A stretch of DNA of 6,090 nt from a bacterium (GTDB taxonomy: Bacteria > Dependentiae > Babeliae > Babeliales > RVW-14). The notes under the pieces are model-generated. The model saw only the letters and a list, made by a program, of their open reading frames with translations. It had not been told where the DNA came from and did not search any database. A program made the position numbers and the translations under genes. Positions 5,625 through 6,090 of this stretch are shown piece by piece. The stretch lies in contig RGUK01000097.1 in assembly GCA_010027825.1 (NCBI GenBank), positions 1 through 6,090 on the forward strand, written 5' to 3'. The stretch's first letter is position 1, and each line of letters begins with the position of its first letter.

Positions 5625-6090
5625 TTAGTACGCCGATCTCAGGATGGGCACGCCCAGCCGTGCGTTAATCGCCTCGAGAATCCCCTGCACGGTCATGCGA
5701 ACGGAATTCACTTGGTTGAAGAGGTTGTTATTGCTGGTTCTTTGGCCGTTGGCCTCCATTTGCGCAAATCCAGATATGCGAGATTGTTGAATCATTCGTT
5801 CATCCATGCCCATAAAATTACGTTCGCCTGTCTGTTGGCCTAGCTTGCCAAGTAATAGCTGATCGGTGATTTTTAGTAGATTGGCTCTCTCTTTTTCTAT
5901 GTTTTTAACTATGTCCTGGCGTCCTTCCCTTTCAGCGGCTGCCTTAATGCGATCTAGCAATGAGCCAGAACTTTCCATGGCCTTATCGACCATCTCTTTG
6001 TATTTTGACGCGGCTTCTTTTTCAGTTTCTAGGATGCGTTTCTTTTCGTCTCGGGCAAACTCCGCATCGCGGATCATCCGGTCAAAAATT
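5625..6090 (-). CDS. C-terminal 154 residues of a probable tape measure protein (open at right edge)
   Basis: The frame is open to the right edge: four codons (Ile-Phe-Asp-Arg) precede the Met at 6077-6075, with no stop and no ribosome site before that Met, so the gene almost certainly begins outside the window. The first 85 or so visible residues are highly charged and helical, with coiled-coil character (RDEKKRILETEKEAASKYKE, then LLDRIKAAAEREGRQDIVKN and IEKERANLLKITDQLL). A Gln/Asn/Met-rich linker follows (RMIQQSRISGFAQMEANGQ). The end is a helix with a short tail (FNQVNSVRMTVQGILEAINA, then RLGVPILRSAY). Long helical proteins with this kind of end are typical of tape measure proteins, which set tail length in siphophages and myophages. 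The following beta-rich genes suit this. Another coiled-coil virion or scaffold protein is possible, because the defining N-terminal and central parts are not visible. Confidence 0.75.
   Translation of the reverse strand, partial: IFDRMIRDAEFARDEKKRILETEKEAASKYKEMVDKAMESSGSLLDRIKAAAEREGRQDIVKNIEKERANLLKITDQLLLGKLGQQTGERNFMGMDERMIQQSRISGFAQMEANGQRTSNNNLFNQVNSVRMTVQGILEAINARLGVPILRSAY

Noticed and set aside
6075..6077. ATG at 6077 as the true start of the right-edge gene
   Set aside because: The frame continues upstream to the edge without a stop, no ribosome site precedes it, and the coiled-coil character begins at once, so it is an internal Met.

Overview
This window looks like part of the structural (late) region of a tailed bacteriophage or prophage. 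Every gene I can support reads on the minus strand, so genes are described from the right edge (6090) towards the left (1). They are packed almost without gaps: starts and stops overlap (TAATG, ATGA) or sit 1 to 25 bases apart. I see no RNA genes, CRISPR array, insertion sequence, or convincing promoter or terminator. No stretch of 300 bases lacks a gene. The host cannot be named from the sequence. Three genes have good Shine-Dalgarno sites, so a bacterial host is clear, but nothing narrows it further.

In transcription order: (1) the C-terminal end of a coiled-coil protein, most simply the end of a tape measure protein (5625-6090, open at the right edge); (2) an unrecognised 275-residue protein; (3) a 75-residue protein; (4) a 208-residue protein whose first 60 residues are related to the 75-residue protein; (5) a 486-residue multidomain beta-rich protein with a C-terminal domain common in phage tail-associated proteins; (6) a small phage structural-type protein whose reading frame is split by a +1 shift; (7) a 44-residue Ala/Gly/Val-rich protein; (8) a 551-residue fibre-like protein with a GTV-type repeat array and a C-terminal beta domain seen in environmental phage proteins; (9) the first 108 residues of a further unrecognised protein that leaves the window on the left.

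A tape-measure-like C-terminus followed by several beta-rich and repeat-rich proteins fits the distal tail, baseplate and fibre module of a siphovirus-like phage. The products probably assemble at the tail tip and contact the host surface. This assignment rests on gene order, composition and remembered family patterns, not on a database search.

The points most worth a second look are: the frame break in gene 6, where the rest of the expected protein reads perfectly in the +1 frame; the tandem paralogy between genes 3 and 4; repeats in gene 8 that are identical in protein but mostly different in DNA; and sharply AT-richer blocks in genes 8 and 4 that look like exchanged modules. I found no complete new system such as a defence locus. 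The novelty lies in the tail proteins.
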